A DNA stretch of 64,000 bases, taken from an uncultured Clostridia bacterium (GTDB lineage Bacteria > Bacillota > Clostridia > Christensenellales > UBA1242). Under the pieces are notes generated by a model, which saw only the letters and a program-made list of their open reading frames with translations, was not told the DNA's origin and ran no database searches. Every line of letters begins with the position of its first letter. Positions within the stretch are counted from its first letter, which is position 1. The position numbers and the translations under genes are program-made. The stretch is from positions 26,534 to 90,533 of the forward strand of contig CALWEJ010000006.1 of the NCBI GenBank assembly GCA_944377165.1, given 5' to 3'. Below, in pieces: positions 52,057 through 61,050 of this stretch.

Positions 52057-52737
52057 ATGTCATATAGAGGAAAAAGAATTGCAGTTAATATTTCTAGTGT
52101 GCTACTAACATTATTATTAATAATGCTAATACTTTTTTCTGTTATGATGCTCACTTTTAATATGGTGTATATTAAAACTTGCGTACGCGGGTTTTCAATG
52201 TATCCGACTTTAAATGCTAACGTGACTGACCCGAACGCAGACGGAGATATTGTCTATATTAATAAATATTCAACAGTTGAGCGCGGAGATATTGCTGTTG
52301 CGCGTGTAAGTTGGTGGTCGGACGCGATAATTAAACGCGTTGTAGGAGTGCCGGGCGATACAATAAAAATCTTAGATATGGGAGATTATTACGCACTCTA
52401 TGTGAATAATAGTCCGCTCATTATTGACGGAAAAACATATGAGCGCGATAAGAACCTTAATACTAACGCATATTACAATCATTATATTTCGTTTATTGAG
52501 AATGAAGAATTTTCTGATAATATAATGTTAGACGAAGACTCAGATATTTGTATTAAATTAAACGAAAATGAATATTTCTTAATGAGTGATAATTGGGCAG
52601 GGGAGAGCATTGACTGTATGATTAACGGCCCAGTAAAAGCAGATAATTTCGTAGGGCGAGTTGATATTATTGTGCACGTAGGCGAAAATGAGATATTAAG
52701 CACTTTTAGCCAAATGTTTAAATTGATTTTTGCATAA
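52057..52737 (+). CDS. lepB: Signal peptidase I
   Basis: 226 residues. One N-terminal membrane anchor (about 12-38). Catalytic Ser47 in RGFSMYPTL, Lys93 in AIIKRVVGVPGD, and the box E motif EYFLMSDNWAGESIDC with the SDN signature (a serine follows instead of the usual SRxxG). It removes signal peptides from exported proteins outside the membrane. No Shine-Dalgarno; the -10 ends 7 nt before the ATG. The longer loop at about 120-165 is a family-level variation. Confidence 0.92.
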   Translation: MSYRGKRIAVNISSVLLTLLLIMLILFSVMMLTFNMVYIKTCVRGFSMYPTLNANVTDPNADGDIVYINKYSTVERGDIAVARVSWWSDAIIKRVVGVPGDTIKILDMGDYYALYVNNSPLIIDGKTYERDKNLNTNAYYNHYISFIENEEFSDNIMLDEDSDICIKLNENEYFLMSDNWAGESIDCMINGPVKADNFVGRVDIIVHVGENEILSTFSQMFKLIFA

Positions 52738-52770
52738 GATTTTGAATATTTACCTAATGAATTAATATAA

Positions 52771-52800
52771 AAAAGCTTTATCTTAATGATAAAGTTTTTT
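52771..52800 (+). terminator. lepB terminator
   Basis: AAAGCTTTATC / GATAAAGTTTT hairpin with T tail. Confidence 0.75.
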
Positions 52801-52875
52801 AATTATTTACAGATTAGATTATAAAATTTTACATAAAATTTACGAACTTACAAAAAATACAGTAAGGAGTAAGAT

Positions 52876-54027
52876 ATGAAAAAATTTTTATTAATTACAC
52901 CAATAATTGCAATCTTGTTTTGTAGTTTATTAATTCCGTTTAAGACGATTAGTCCGGTTGAAGCAAGTTTCACAACAGACGCAAACTACCGCTCCGCTGT
53001 ATTAATGGAGAAGAATTCAGGCCAAATATTATTTGATAATTCAGGGCACGAAAAATTTCCGATAGCGAGTGTGACTAAACTTATGACAATTTTATTGACG
53101 TTAGAGAACATTGAGTCGGGCAAAATTTCGCTTGAAGATAAAGTTTTAGTTAGTTCAAACGCGAGCGGAATGGGTGGTAGTCAAATCTTTTTAGATAGTA
53201 ATCAAGAATATGTTTTAGGCGAATTGTTGAAATCAGTAATCGTCGCTAGCGCGAATGATAGCAGTGTAGCATTAGCCGAATATATTGCAGGGAGTGAATC
53301 AAACTTTGTGCGTATGATGAACGAGCGCGCACGTGAATTAAAGATGTCAGATACAAATTATGTAAATTGTACAGGACTTCCTACTAATGACGGTTATTCT
53401 TCCGCGATAGACCAAGCAATACTTTTATCTAAAGTCTTAAATTACGACACTTATCATAAATTCTCGTCAATTTGGAATGAAGAATTCGTCCATCCGTCTA
53501 ACCGCACTACGCAGATGACGAACACAAATAAATTATCGCGTTTTTATGAAGGTTGTATTGGTGGTAAGACCGGTTCAACTAATCAAGCAAAATATTGCCT
53601 AGCGGTTGGGGCAGAGCGCAATGATATGCAGTTAATAGCAGTAGTATTAGGTGCAGAAAACAGTCAGACGCGATTCAAACTTGCTAGCGATTTACTAAAT
53701 TATGGATTTAATAATTATTTAGCAAAAACACTTTTTAGTGATAATGATTTGTTAGATAAAACAATCGCGATTAAAGGACAAAATAGAGCCACACACTTAA
53801 AAGCTGAACGCGATTACACTTTAGTTTGTGAGAACGGAAAAGAAGTAAATTATTCATTAAACTACAATTTACCTAGCGCCTTGAAGTCGGTTTGTGCAGG
53901 TGAAGTTGTTGGAAATGTAGAAATCGTTGTTGATGGAGTTGTGGTTGACGTAATAAATATTTTATCTAGCGAAACGCACAAGGAAGCAACAATCCTAGAC
54001 TACATTCACGAAATTATTAAAACATAA
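52876..54027 (+). CDS. D-alanyl-D-alanine carboxypeptidase (DacF/PBP5 type)
   Basis: 383 residues. Signal peptide (1-30, ending VEA). Active-site motifs: S65-V-T-K68, S125-A-N127 and K231-T-G233. A C-terminal beta-rich PBP5-like domain follows (about 285-365) and an amphipathic end (TILDYIHEIIKT) for membrane association. It trims pentapeptide stems of peptidoglycan outside the cell; in sporulating Firmicutes close homologues (DacB, DacF) act in the spore cortex, but the vegetative role cannot be excluded. AAGGAG before ATG. Confidence 0.93.
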   Translation: MKKFLLITPIIAILFCSLLIPFKTISPVEASFTTDANYRSAVLMEKNSGQILFDNSGHEKFPIASVTKLMTILLTLENIESGKISLEDKVLVSSNASGMGGSQIFLDSNQEYVLGELLKSVIVASANDSSVALAEYIAGSESNFVRMMNERARELKMSDTNYVNCTGLPTNDGYSSAIDQAILLSKVLNYDTYHKFSSIWNEEFVHPSNRTTQMTNTNKLSRFYEGCIGGKTGSTNQAKYCLAVGAERNDMQLIAVVLGAENSQTRFKLASDLLNYGFNNYLAKTLFSDNDLLDKTIAIKGQNRATHLKAERDYTLVCENGKEVNYSLNYNLPSALKSVCAGEVVGNVEIVVDGVVVDVINILSSETHKEATILDYIHEIIKT

Positions 54028-54107
54028 AAAATTTTATTATATTAATTATTTTCTAATTTAAAATATAATAATTTTTATGTAAAAATAAAGTTTAGTTTAA
54101 AATAATA

Positions 54108-54140
54108 AAAAATGATGAACGATTAATTCATCATTTTTAT
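54108..54140. terminator. Bidirectional terminator
   Basis: AAAAATGATGAA / TTCATCATTTTT perfect 12-bp stem, 7-nt loop; dacF-like and GNAT genes converge here. Confidence 0.85.
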
Positions 54141-54188
54141 TTTAATGATTAAGTTTTCATTATTTTTTAGAATAAACAAACTATAGTG

Positions 54189-55919
54189 TTAAGATTTTTT
54201 TAAAGTTTTGTTTACGTTGTTAAACTTCTCGAAAATTCCGTCTTTTACCATTTGTTGAATACTATACATATGTAATTTCTTTTCGCTTTCAAGATCGATA
54301 AATTTGTTATTCCATTTTTTTAATTCACTATCTTTTAAACTTATACTAAAGATTTTTGGTTTTCCTTGATTTATACAATACTGGCTATCATCTTTATTGG
54401 TATAATCTTCTTCTATTTTCATAGTTCGCTTGTATATTCCTTGAGCTTTTGCGTGCCACACACTATACGTAAATAGTCGGAAGGTCTTTTTACCCATATT
54501 TTTTGCTGTTTCTAAAGCGAATAATAGCATTTGAGTTCCGAATCCGTGTTTTCTATATTTGTCGATAACACCAAACCAGTTTAACCAAATATCATCTGAA
54601 CCTTCAATTTCGTATAAGCCTATTACACCGACTGGAGATTTCTTGTAATATACTAAGAAATCTAATGGAAGCGTTTTACTTTTTTTAGATACTTCATCTT
54701 TGTAATCTAAATATCCGCAACTATGTGAGTCATTAAAAATTTGGTATTGAACATATGCTGCTAAATCTAAATTATTTTTATTTAAAGGCACAAATTTTAA
54801 AGCATTATTGTTATTTCTATTTTCGTGTTCTTCCAAAAATAAACATTTATCGTTCCATAATTTAACTGGTTTATTGGTCAATGATTTAGAGAAAATTAAT
54901 GTATCGCCAACTGAGTAATATTTGTTTTTCTCATTAAGATATTTTTCTTTCGTGTCGAATGTTTTTTCATACAAACGGCAGGCACTGTGATTTAAATTAC
55001 TGTCCGTATATACTCGTAAGGCCTTAAATTTATTTTGTTTAGCCTCATCAATTAAAATACTTATACTTTTATGACCGATACCATTTTGTCGATATTTAGG
55101 CAGTACGCCAAACCAAGCCATCCAAGCATCTGAAGGATATTCTTTGTATGAGTACAATCCGCAAATTCCTATGAATTTTTCTTCATAAGCAATAAGATAA
55201 TATTTTAAATAATCATAATTAAGTTTAACCTTTTTTAAAGACTCTAAAATATCTTCCTTGCCGTTTTCCAATGGGAATATTGATTGCTGAATTTTAATAG
55301 CTTGAGTTGAGTTGCTTTTTACTACTGGGACCAATTTTACTTTATCTAAGTCAATTTTTATCGGCTTATCTTCTTTTTCTTTATTTCTTTGTTCGTGCGC
55401 TTCTAGATATAAGCACTTATCCTTCCATAGTTTTACTTTTTCATTAGTTAAAGATATAGAATATATAAATGTTTTACCGATAGAATAATATTTATTTTTT
55501 TCATTTAAATATTCTTCTTTAATCATACCAAATTTTTCGTAAGCAAGATTGTCTTCTTTATCAGCAATTTCGTCAGAATAAACGCGCAGACTGCTATAAC
55601 CAATCTTAGCAGCAATATCTTTTATGAATGAGAGCATCAACTGCTTGATATCAATAGTTGCATATTTTTTTATAAATCCCGACCAAGCAAGCCAAGCAGT
55701 GTCTGGATAAATATCGTATGAATAAAATCCTGTCACACCTATAACTTTTCTGTTATTTTTGATTAGATAATATTTTAAATGTTTGTATGTTTTAGCTCTC
55801 AGTCCAACTGATTCTAGAATATCGATTTCCCCTTCTTCGTAAGGGAAAAATTCTTTCTGAAATTTCACAGCAGTTTTATAATTCTTTTTGTCAACTTCGA
55901 CGAAACTTAAATCTATCAT
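54189..55919 (-). CDS. Triple tandem GNAT acetyltransferase
   Basis: 576 residues made of three homologous modules (about 1-180, 190-370, 372-545). Each contains a variant of YLIxxxxxVIGxxGLYSYxxYPxxAWLAWFGVxxKYRxxGxG, then ALRVYTDSxxxxxA-xxYEKxFxxKExYLNEKNKYYSxGxTxIFSxSLTNxxVKLWxDKCLxLExHExRN. The acetyl-CoA-binding loop is intact in module 2 (YRQNGIG) and 3 (YRKHGFG) but lost in module 1 (YATIDIKQL). The repeat ends are nearly identical between modules 1 and 2. AAGGAG before ATG. Probably a protein N-acetyltransferase with an unknown substrate. Confidence 0.85.
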   Translation of the reverse strand: MIDLSFVEVDKKNYKTAVKFQKEFFPYEEGEIDILESVGLRAKTYKHLKYYLIKNNRKVIGVTGFYSYDIYPDTAWLAWSGFIKKYATIDIKQLMLSFIKDIAAKIGYSSLRVYSDEIADKEDNLAYEKFGMIKEEYLNEKNKYYSIGKTFIYSISLTNEKVKLWKDKCLYLEAHEQRNKEKEDKPIKIDLDKVKLVPVVKSNSTQAIKIQQSIFPLENGKEDILESLKKVKLNYDYLKYYLIAYEEKFIGICGLYSYKEYPSDAWMAWFGVLPKYRQNGIGHKSISILIDEAKQNKFKALRVYTDSNLNHSACRLYEKTFDTKEKYLNEKNKYYSVGDTLIFSKSLTNKPVKLWNDKCLFLEEHENRNNNNALKFVPLNKNNLDLAAYVQYQIFNDSHSCGYLDYKDEVSKKSKTLPLDFLVYYKKSPVGVIGLYEIEGSDDIWLNWFGVIDKYRKHGFGTQMLLFALETAKNMGKKTFRLFTYSVWHAKAQGIYKRTMKIEEDYTNKDDSQYCINQGKPKIFSISLKDSELKKWNNKFIDLESEKKLHMYSIQQMVKDGIFEKFNNVNKTLKKS

Positions 55920-56126
55920 AATAACTCCTTTTATAAATTTATAAAAAAATTATATTATAAATATAGTTAAATATCAAGGAATATTAAATCAAACAAAATT
56001 TTTTTATACAACGTAAAATAAAATTATATAATATTGAAATAAAATGTTATAGTCACGTGTTTAATAAAATATTAAAGGTCAATGTAAAGTTTTGTTATTA
56101 CGATATATAATTTTGTAAAATTTTAT

Positions 56127-56161
56127 AAAAAAAGAATTATATATTACCTATAATCCTTTTT
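56127..56161 (-). terminator. Terminator of rpsF-ssb-rpsR operon
   Basis: AAAAAG...ATTATA / TATAAT...CTTTTT hairpin with one mismatch, 25 nt after the rpsR stop codon. Confidence 0.7.
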
Positions 56162-56186
56162 CATTTATTAATAATATAGTGAAATA

Positions 56187-56486
56187 TTAGTCAGCGCTGA
56201 ATGGTAATAATGCAATGTTTCTAGCACGTTTAATTGCTGTCGTCAATTCTCTTTGGTGACGAGCGCAAGTACCTGTTTGACGAGAAGGTAAAATTTTACC
56301 TTTTTCAGTGACGTATTTTTTAAGTCTTACGTCTTTATAGTCAATGAACTTGCAATTCTTGTCTTCGCAAAAAGCACAAACCTTTTTCTTATTTTTGTTA
56401 TGGCGAACAAATTTTTTCTTTTCTTTATCTTGAGGTTTAGTTTCAGCGACAACTTCCACTTGGTTAGTTTCAACTACTTCTTCCAT
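56187..56486 (-). CDS. rpsR: 30S ribosomal protein S18
   Basis: 99 residues; the core (about 30-95) reads [62 protein letters not shown]. The CxxC...C...C set makes it the zinc-binding type. A 30-residue Glu/Lys-rich N-terminal extension is unusual. Third gene of rpsF-ssb-rpsR, 27 bp after ssb. Confidence 0.96.
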   Translation of the reverse strand: MEEVVETNQVEVVAETKPQDKEKKKFVRHNKNKKKVCAFCEDKNCKFIDYKDVRLKKYVTEKGKILPSRQTGTCARHQRELTTAIKRARNIALLPFSAD

Positions 56487-56513
56487 ATTTATCTCCTTTT
56501 AAAAATTTTAAAT

Positions 56514-56918
56514 TTAGAATGGTAAATCATCATCACTAACTGGTTGTAATTCGCTAACAGGTGCATTAGGTACATTTGTAGAACCTTCGCTGTTCGAATC
56601 ATTACGCGAACTTAAAAATTCAACGTCATCAGCAGTGATATCAACAGATAGCCCACGTGTACCGTCTTGGCGCTCAAAATTTCTCATTTGAATAGAGCCA
56701 GATACAGCGACTTTGCTACCTTTCTTTAAAAATTTTGCGCAGTTTTCTGCAGAGCCTCTCCAAGCTGTTATGTTAAAGAAATCTGTTTCTCTCTCTCCTT
56801 CAGCATTAGAGAATCTTCTAGTGACGGCGATAGAAAAACGACATACCGACACACCGCTATTAGTAGTAGTGAGTTCAGGGTCGCGAGTAAGATTGCCGAT
56901 TAAAAACACTTTATTCAT
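56514..56918 (-). CDS. ssb: Single-stranded DNA-binding protein
   Basis: 134 residues. OB-fold starting MNKVFLIGNLTRDPELTTTNSGVSVCRF, with TDFFNITAWRGSAENCAKFLKKG and the acidic C-terminal tip DDDLPF that recruits partners. It protects single-stranded DNA in replication and repair. Classical position between rpsF and rpsR. Confidence 0.97.
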   Translation of the reverse strand: MNKVFLIGNLTRDPELTTTNSGVSVCRFSIAVTRRFSNAEGERETDFFNITAWRGSAENCAKFLKKGSKVAVSGSIQMRNFERQDGTRGLSVDITADDVEFLSSRNDSNSEGSTNVPNAPVSELQPVSDDDLPF

Positions 56919-56959
56919 ACTTTCTCCTTATAGACAACGACTAAACCGTTATCTTAAAA

Positions 56960-57241
56960 TTATTTCGCAACAATTATATGACGCATAACGCCGTTAGTGA
57001 TGTTAAGTAGTGAACCTAATTTGTTAGGAACATTAGCTTCAGCATTAAAGTTAACTAAAACATAATAACCATCACGTTTCTTATCTATCTCGTAAGCAAG
57101 CTTCTTGTTGCCAAGGCGCTCAACTGATTCGATAGTCCCACCATCTTTTTCAATCATACTATTAACAAGAGCGATTAAGCTCTCTTTTTCTTCATCAGTT
57201 GATTGAGTAGGGATAATGTACATTAATTCATAGCTTTTCAT
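56960..57241 (-). CDS. rpsF: 30S ribosomal protein S6
   Basis: 93 residues: MKSYELMYIIPTQSTDEEK at the start, GTIESVERLGNKKLAYEIDKKRDGYYVLVNF in the core and MRHIIVAK at the end, all typical. AAGGAGG before ATG. First gene of the operon and likely autoregulated through its leader with S18. Confidence 0.97.
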   Translation of the reverse strand: MKSYELMYIIPTQSTDEEKESLIALVNSMIEKDGGTIESVERLGNKKLAYEIDKKRDGYYVLVNFNAEANVPNKLGSLLNITNGVMRHIIVAK

Positions 57242-57335
57242 ATTAACCTCCTTATGGACTAATTAGGCATATTTCTATGCAAGGCACATACACTAAATTC
57301 GACTTAATGTATGCGTGTTAAAATGACTTTTAACT
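57242..57335 (-). promoter_or_regulatory. Candidate S6:S18 autoregulatory leader
   Basis: The predicted 5' UTR has a GCATA-GAAA-TATGC hairpin (57267-57280) and an imperfect longer hairpin (about 57285-57317). Structured rpsF leaders bound by the S6-S18 pair are known in Firmicutes. I cannot confirm the family consensus by eye. Confidence 0.4.
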
Positions 57336-57340
57336 ATTGG

Positions 57341-57369
57341 ATTATAGCATACTGCTTGTTTAAAATCAA
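57341..57369 (-). promoter_or_regulatory. rpsF promoter
   Basis: TTGATT, 17 nt, TATAAT (extended TG) on the minus strand; divergent from the prfB promoter, with the two -35 boxes 18 bp apart. Confidence 0.8.
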
Positions 57370-57387
57370 GTATTAAACATAAAATAA

Positions 57388-57416
57388 TTGCTTAATATTT
57401 TTCATTTTGATATAAT
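57388..57416 (+). promoter_or_regulatory. Leaderless prfB promoter
   Basis: TTGCTT, 17 nt, TATAAT, then TAAGGT and ATG (6 nt). AAGG is too close to the ATG to act as a Shine-Dalgarno. Confidence 0.75.
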
Positions 57417-57422
57417 TAAGGT

Positions 57423-58541
57423 ATGAATATAGAGAATATAGACGAAGAATTAGCTAGTTTAGTCGATAAATTTGAACTAACTAAATCGTGCTTAAACTTA
57501 AATGAATTGCAGTCGCGCCTTAATACTCTTACTAAAGAGCGCGAGTCACTTTCGTTTTGGAACAATCTTGACTACGCAATGCAGACTAATAAAGAGATTA
57601 AGTCGTTGCAAGAGTTGTTTAACACTGTTCTTTCTTTGCAAAAATCTATTACCGAACTTATAGATATGGTCAAAAGTTTGAAAGAAGAAACTGATATTGA
57701 CGTGCTTAATTTAGCCTTCAATGAGCTTCTCGAACTAAAGACTCGTGTTGACGAATTAAATGTCCGAACCCTCTTAGACGGAAAATATGATTTAAATGAT
57801 GCTATCTTAACTCTGCACGCAGGAGCTGGTGGAACAGAAGCACAAGATTGGGTAGTTATGCTAGCGCGTATGTACAAAATGTACGCACAAAAGAATAATT
57901 TTGAATACTCAATCGTAGATAAATTAGAAGGTACGGACGCAGGATTAAAAACAATTGTTTTGTGGATAAAAGGTGACTATGCTTACGGCAAATTAAAGGG
58001 TGAAATGGGTGTGCATAGACTTGTTCGCATTAGTCCTTTTGATAGCAATAAGCGAAGACATACGAGTTTTGCCTCCGTCGAAGTTGTGCCAGCAATTAAT
58101 CAAGGTACGAACGTTAAAGTTAGGAACGAAGATTTAAAAATTGACACATATCGCAGTGGTGGTGCGGGTGGACAAAATGTGAATAAAGTAGAAACTGCTG
58201 TCAGGATAACACATATTCCGACTGGCATTGTAGTCACGTGCCAAAACGAGCGCAGTCAGTTGCAAAATAGAGAGAACGCACTAAAAATATTGACAAGTAA
58301 ATTAGTTGCGCTTGAAGAAGAAAAGCAAAGAATGAACCTAAACGATATAAAAGGTGATTTGAAACCTATCGAGTGGGGAAGTCAAATTCGAAGTTATGTT
58401 TTCCAGCCATATACTATGGTAAAAGACCATAGGACAGACTACGAAACGAGCGACGTTCAAGCGGTTATGGACGGCGAACTTACAGAATTTATCAATGAAT
58501 ATTTAAAGAAATCGCACGTCAATAAATCTAAAAACAATTAA
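57423..58541 (+). CDS. prfB: Peptide chain release factor 2
   Basis: 372 residues in one uninterrupted frame. Helical domain 1, then [15 protein letters not shown] (the SPF anticodon-like motif) and [24 protein letters not shown] with the catalytic GGQ, and a C-terminal basic region. It releases peptides at UAA and UGA. The usual in-frame UGA with programmed +1 frameshift near codon 25 is absent: codons around [10 protein letters not shown] read straight through. So this organism does not autoregulate RF2 that way. Confidence 0.95.
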   Translation: MNIENIDEELASLVDKFELTKSCLNLNELQSRLNTLTKERESLSFWNNLDYAMQTNKEIKSLQELFNTVLSLQKSITELIDMVKSLKEETDIDVLNLAFNELLELKTRVDELNVRTLLDGKYDLNDAILTLHAGAGGTEAQDWVVMLARMYKMYAQKNNFEYSIVDKLEGTDAGLKTIVLWIKGDYAYGKLKGEMGVHRLVRISPFDSNKRRHTSFASVEVVPAINQGTNVKVRNEDLKIDTYRSGGAGGQNVNKVETAVRITHIPTGIVVTCQNERSQLQNRENALKILTSKLVALEEEKQRMNLNDIKGDLKPIEWGSQIRSYVFQPYTMVKDHRTDYETSDVQAVMDGELTEFINEYLKKSHVNKSKNN

Positions 58542-58672
58542 AGATTAAAAATTTAATATATAAGAATATAATGCAAAATAAGATTATAATTTATAATAAG
58601 TATAGGCTATAAGTATAAATTATAAGAAATAAAACAGAGGCGAAATAGACGTCATTAAAAAAATATAATAAT

Positions 58673-58707
58673 AAAAAGAACTTTAAAGTTAGTAAAGTTC
58701 TTTTTTA
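58673..58707. terminator. Bidirectional terminator
   Basis: AAAAAGAACTTTA / TAAAGTTCTTTTT 13-bp stem, 7-nt loop; prfB and the tetR-type gene converge here. Confidence 0.85.
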
Positions 58708-58729
58708 TAAATTTTAATGAATAATAGTT

Positions 58730-59326
58730 TTAAATTTTATCACTAGATTTTGGAGTGACGCAGGTTATAATTATCTTTTCAATATATTCGATGGAATCTT
58801 TGCAACCGCTTTTAATCCATTCATTTATTATCGCGGTTATGCCATTAAGATAATAAGAAATCATATAATGTTCAGTCTTGTCGTCTATATTAAATCCTTT
58901 AAATATAGGTTTAAAAACTTTTTCGTTAAGCGAATTGAATTTCTCAATCGAATTCATTATACGTGAATGTTTAACTGCCACTTGATGAATTATTCTATTA
59001 TCCTTTATATAAGTTAAATATGGGGTTAAATATTCAGGAGTTATTAGCAATAGATTTTCAGTCGATGCGCTTTTTAATTTTTCAAAAAACACATTTGCAT
59101 TTTCATTAAAATATGTGACGAACTTTTTATCTATATTATCGATTGTTTCTTCTAATAAGTCATTAATTGCTTCATAATGTAGATAGAATGTCGAGCGATT
59201 AACTCCGGCGCGTTCGCATATTTCTTTAACTGTTATGAATTCATAATCTTTTTTGTTAAGTAATTCAACTAGCGCTTGATTCATTAAAAGAGCAGTATTA
59301 TAGTACTTACTTTCAGATTTATTCAT
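58730..59326 (-). CDS. TetR/AcrR family transcriptional regulator
   Basis: 198 residues. N-terminal helix-turn-helix ITVKEICERAGVNRSTFYLHYEAINDLL (about 31-58), then an alpha-helical C-terminal ligand domain of the TetR_C_8 type (the SYYLNGITAIINEWIKSG segment is characteristic). GGAGG before ATG. Just downstream of a two-segment membrane protein gene (16-bp gap), so the two are in one operon and probably regulate or respond together. Ligand unknown. Confidence 0.85.
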   Translation of the reverse strand: MNKSESKYYNTALLMNQALVELLNKKDYEFITVKEICERAGVNRSTFYLHYEAINDLLEETIDNIDKKFVTYFNENANVFFEKLKSASTENLLLITPEYLTPYLTYIKDNRIIHQVAVKHSRIMNSIEKFNSLNEKVFKPIFKGFNIDDKTEHYMISYYLNGITAIINEWIKSGCKDSIEYIEKIIITCVTPKSSDKI

Positions 59327-59342
59327 AATACTGCCTCCTTAA

Positions 59343-59693
59343 TTATTCTTCAGTTATTTCATTTGCTAAGCGTAAGATGTCTGAACCGTATTTATTTTTA
59401 CCTTTTTCTCTAATTTTTTTGTAGATAGGATAATTGACCGAGCACCCTATTAGCCCAACAATTCCTATTATAATTCCAGCTACTAGCGCGCCGATTCCTG
59501 ACCCGATTACACTCATTGATAAGCATAAGCCTGTACCGAGTATTAGTGTACTAGCAATGCCGAATGTGTAGGCAAAGATGTTTGCTGGAGCCTTTGCTTT
59601 TGCATCAAGTTTCCTTAACTGCTTAACCTTAGTTGTTTCCTTTTTAGAATATTCGTTTGCGATATGTTCCGCATAAATTTTATCTGTATTCAT
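59343..59693 (-). CDS. Two-segment membrane protein, operon with TetR
   Basis: 116 residues from the ATG at 59693 (AAGGAGG 6 nt upstream). A charged N-terminal half (TDKIYAEHIANEYSKKETTKVKQLRKLDAKAK) precedes two hydrophobic segments separated by a Gly turn (about 40-62 and 66-88), then a charged tail. It resembles a family of small clostridial membrane proteins usually sitting next to TetR-type regulators. Function unknown. Confidence 0.75.
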   Translation of the reverse strand: MNTDKIYAEHIANEYSKKETTKVKQLRKLDAKAKAPANIFAYTFGIASTLILGTGLCLSMSVIGSGIGALVAGIIIGIVGLIGCSVNYPIYKKIREKGKNKYGSDILRLANEITEE

Positions 59694-59985
59694 ATTTACC
59701 TCCTTTATGATACGCATATATTATATCGTAGGAGTAAGAAAATTTACACGACACAAAACGAGATTAGTGTTGAATTAAAGATAAAGTATTATAGTTTAAA
59801 TTTCTAATCAAATTATACAAGTCGGATTTAATGCTAGTTGTTATTAATCTTTTAGTTTAAAATATGCTTTAAATGCTGACGACCATTAATGTAAAATGGA
59901 ATTGATTTTTACTTTGTATTACATTAATATTTATGCATTTTTAAAAGAAATATAATGAATAAATCTATGTTTTTCACATTTTTAT

Positions 59986-60852
59986 TTATTTTGTATTTCT
60001 ATTCGCGCCGCAGTTAGGGCACGAACTTTGTGCTTCGTTTAAGATTGTTCCGCAGTATTCACATTTTATTATAACAGGTTTTTTAGATAGGGAACTATTT
60101 TCTATAGTAGAATTAGCTTCTTGACCATCAATATATTGTTTACCCTTTACTTGTATGATGGCAGTAATGACAATTAGTATTACAAAAATAGAGAGGGAAA
60201 GAGCAGTCATAACTAAGAATATTTTTTTATTGGACAATGCTACAACATACTCGCCGTCCGATTCGATAGATTTATTTTTGTAGTCAACAGGAATACTGTC
60301 CGTTTCGTCCGACAAAATAAATGAATTCACGGCGACTTTAATAGTTTGAGATAAAAGTGCGCGAGCTTCTTCTTCAGTGTAAACACTATATGAATAACCT
60401 TCGACTCTACCATCAATCATATAAATGATATAATATGCATCGCTAGTTAGACTTTGTTCATAATCCGTCACTATAGCGTCACGCATAAAAGTAGGATTTT
60501 TTTCAGCGAATTCAATCATATTTATATAATAATGTCTATCGTAAATTATAGTGTTCATTGCATTTACATTAATAACCAAATTTGATATAGAGATTATTGC
60601 TATAAATAAGGCAATAAATATAAAAACGGTCAAAGATGCAGAAGCACGAAGGGTAGCAGTCGAATATGTATATTTTCTACCGCCACTAATGTGAATTCGT
60701 GGCGCACTATATAGTGCATTAAACCTAATTGTTGAATTAAATTTAGTAGGTCTATTATGACTAGAACTTGAGAAGTGCGAGCCAGCCACTCTTGAACGTG
60801 AACTCGAACGTGAGTGACTACCGCTTCTTCCTGCGCGTCTGCCTGAAGGCAT
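59986..60852 (-). CDS. Membrane protein with zinc-ribbon tail and Ser/Arg-rich N-terminus
   Basis: 288 residues. The first 45 residues are Ser/Arg/His-rich (RRAGRSGSHSRSSSRSR), an intrinsically disordered cytoplasmic tail. Two membrane segments (about 73-95 and 208-231) flank an exterior domain of about 110 residues with TDYEQSLTSDAYYIIYMIDG. The C-terminal cytoplasmic tail ends in a zinc ribbon (CEYCGTILNEAQSSCPNCG). Similar architectures occur in clostridial proteins of unknown role. AGGAGAATAT upstream of ATG. Confidence 0.7.
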   Translation of the reverse strand: MPSGRRAGRSGSHSRSSSRSRVAGSHFSSSSHNRPTKFNSTIRFNALYSAPRIHISGGRKYTYSTATLRASASLTVFIFIALFIAIISISNLVINVNAMNTIIYDRHYYINMIEFAEKNPTFMRDAIVTDYEQSLTSDAYYIIYMIDGRVEGYSYSVYTEEEARALLSQTIKVAVNSFILSDETDSIPVDYKNKSIESDGEYVVALSNKKIFLVMTALSLSIFVILIVITAIIQVKGKQYIDGQEANSTIENSSLSKKPVIIKCEYCGTILNEAQSSCPNCGANRNTK

Positions 60853-61014
60853 ATATTCTCCTTTTAATTACGTATTTTAACTACGTATATTTATAATATG
60901 ATATTAAAATATCAATACATATATCTATATATAATTATACCATTTTAAAAGATAGACTTGTCAAGCGAATTACGTTTTGATTATTTTCTATTTGATTTAG
61001 ATATTTTAATTTTC

Positions 61015-61043
61015 TTGCAAATTTAATTGCTTTGTGATAGTAT
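61015..61043 (+). promoter_or_regulatory. Leaderless tsaD promoter
   Basis: TTGCAA, 17 nt, TAGTAT (extended TG), then ATTAGAT and ATG (7 nt). Confidence 0.65.
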
Positions 61044-61050
61044 ATTAGAT

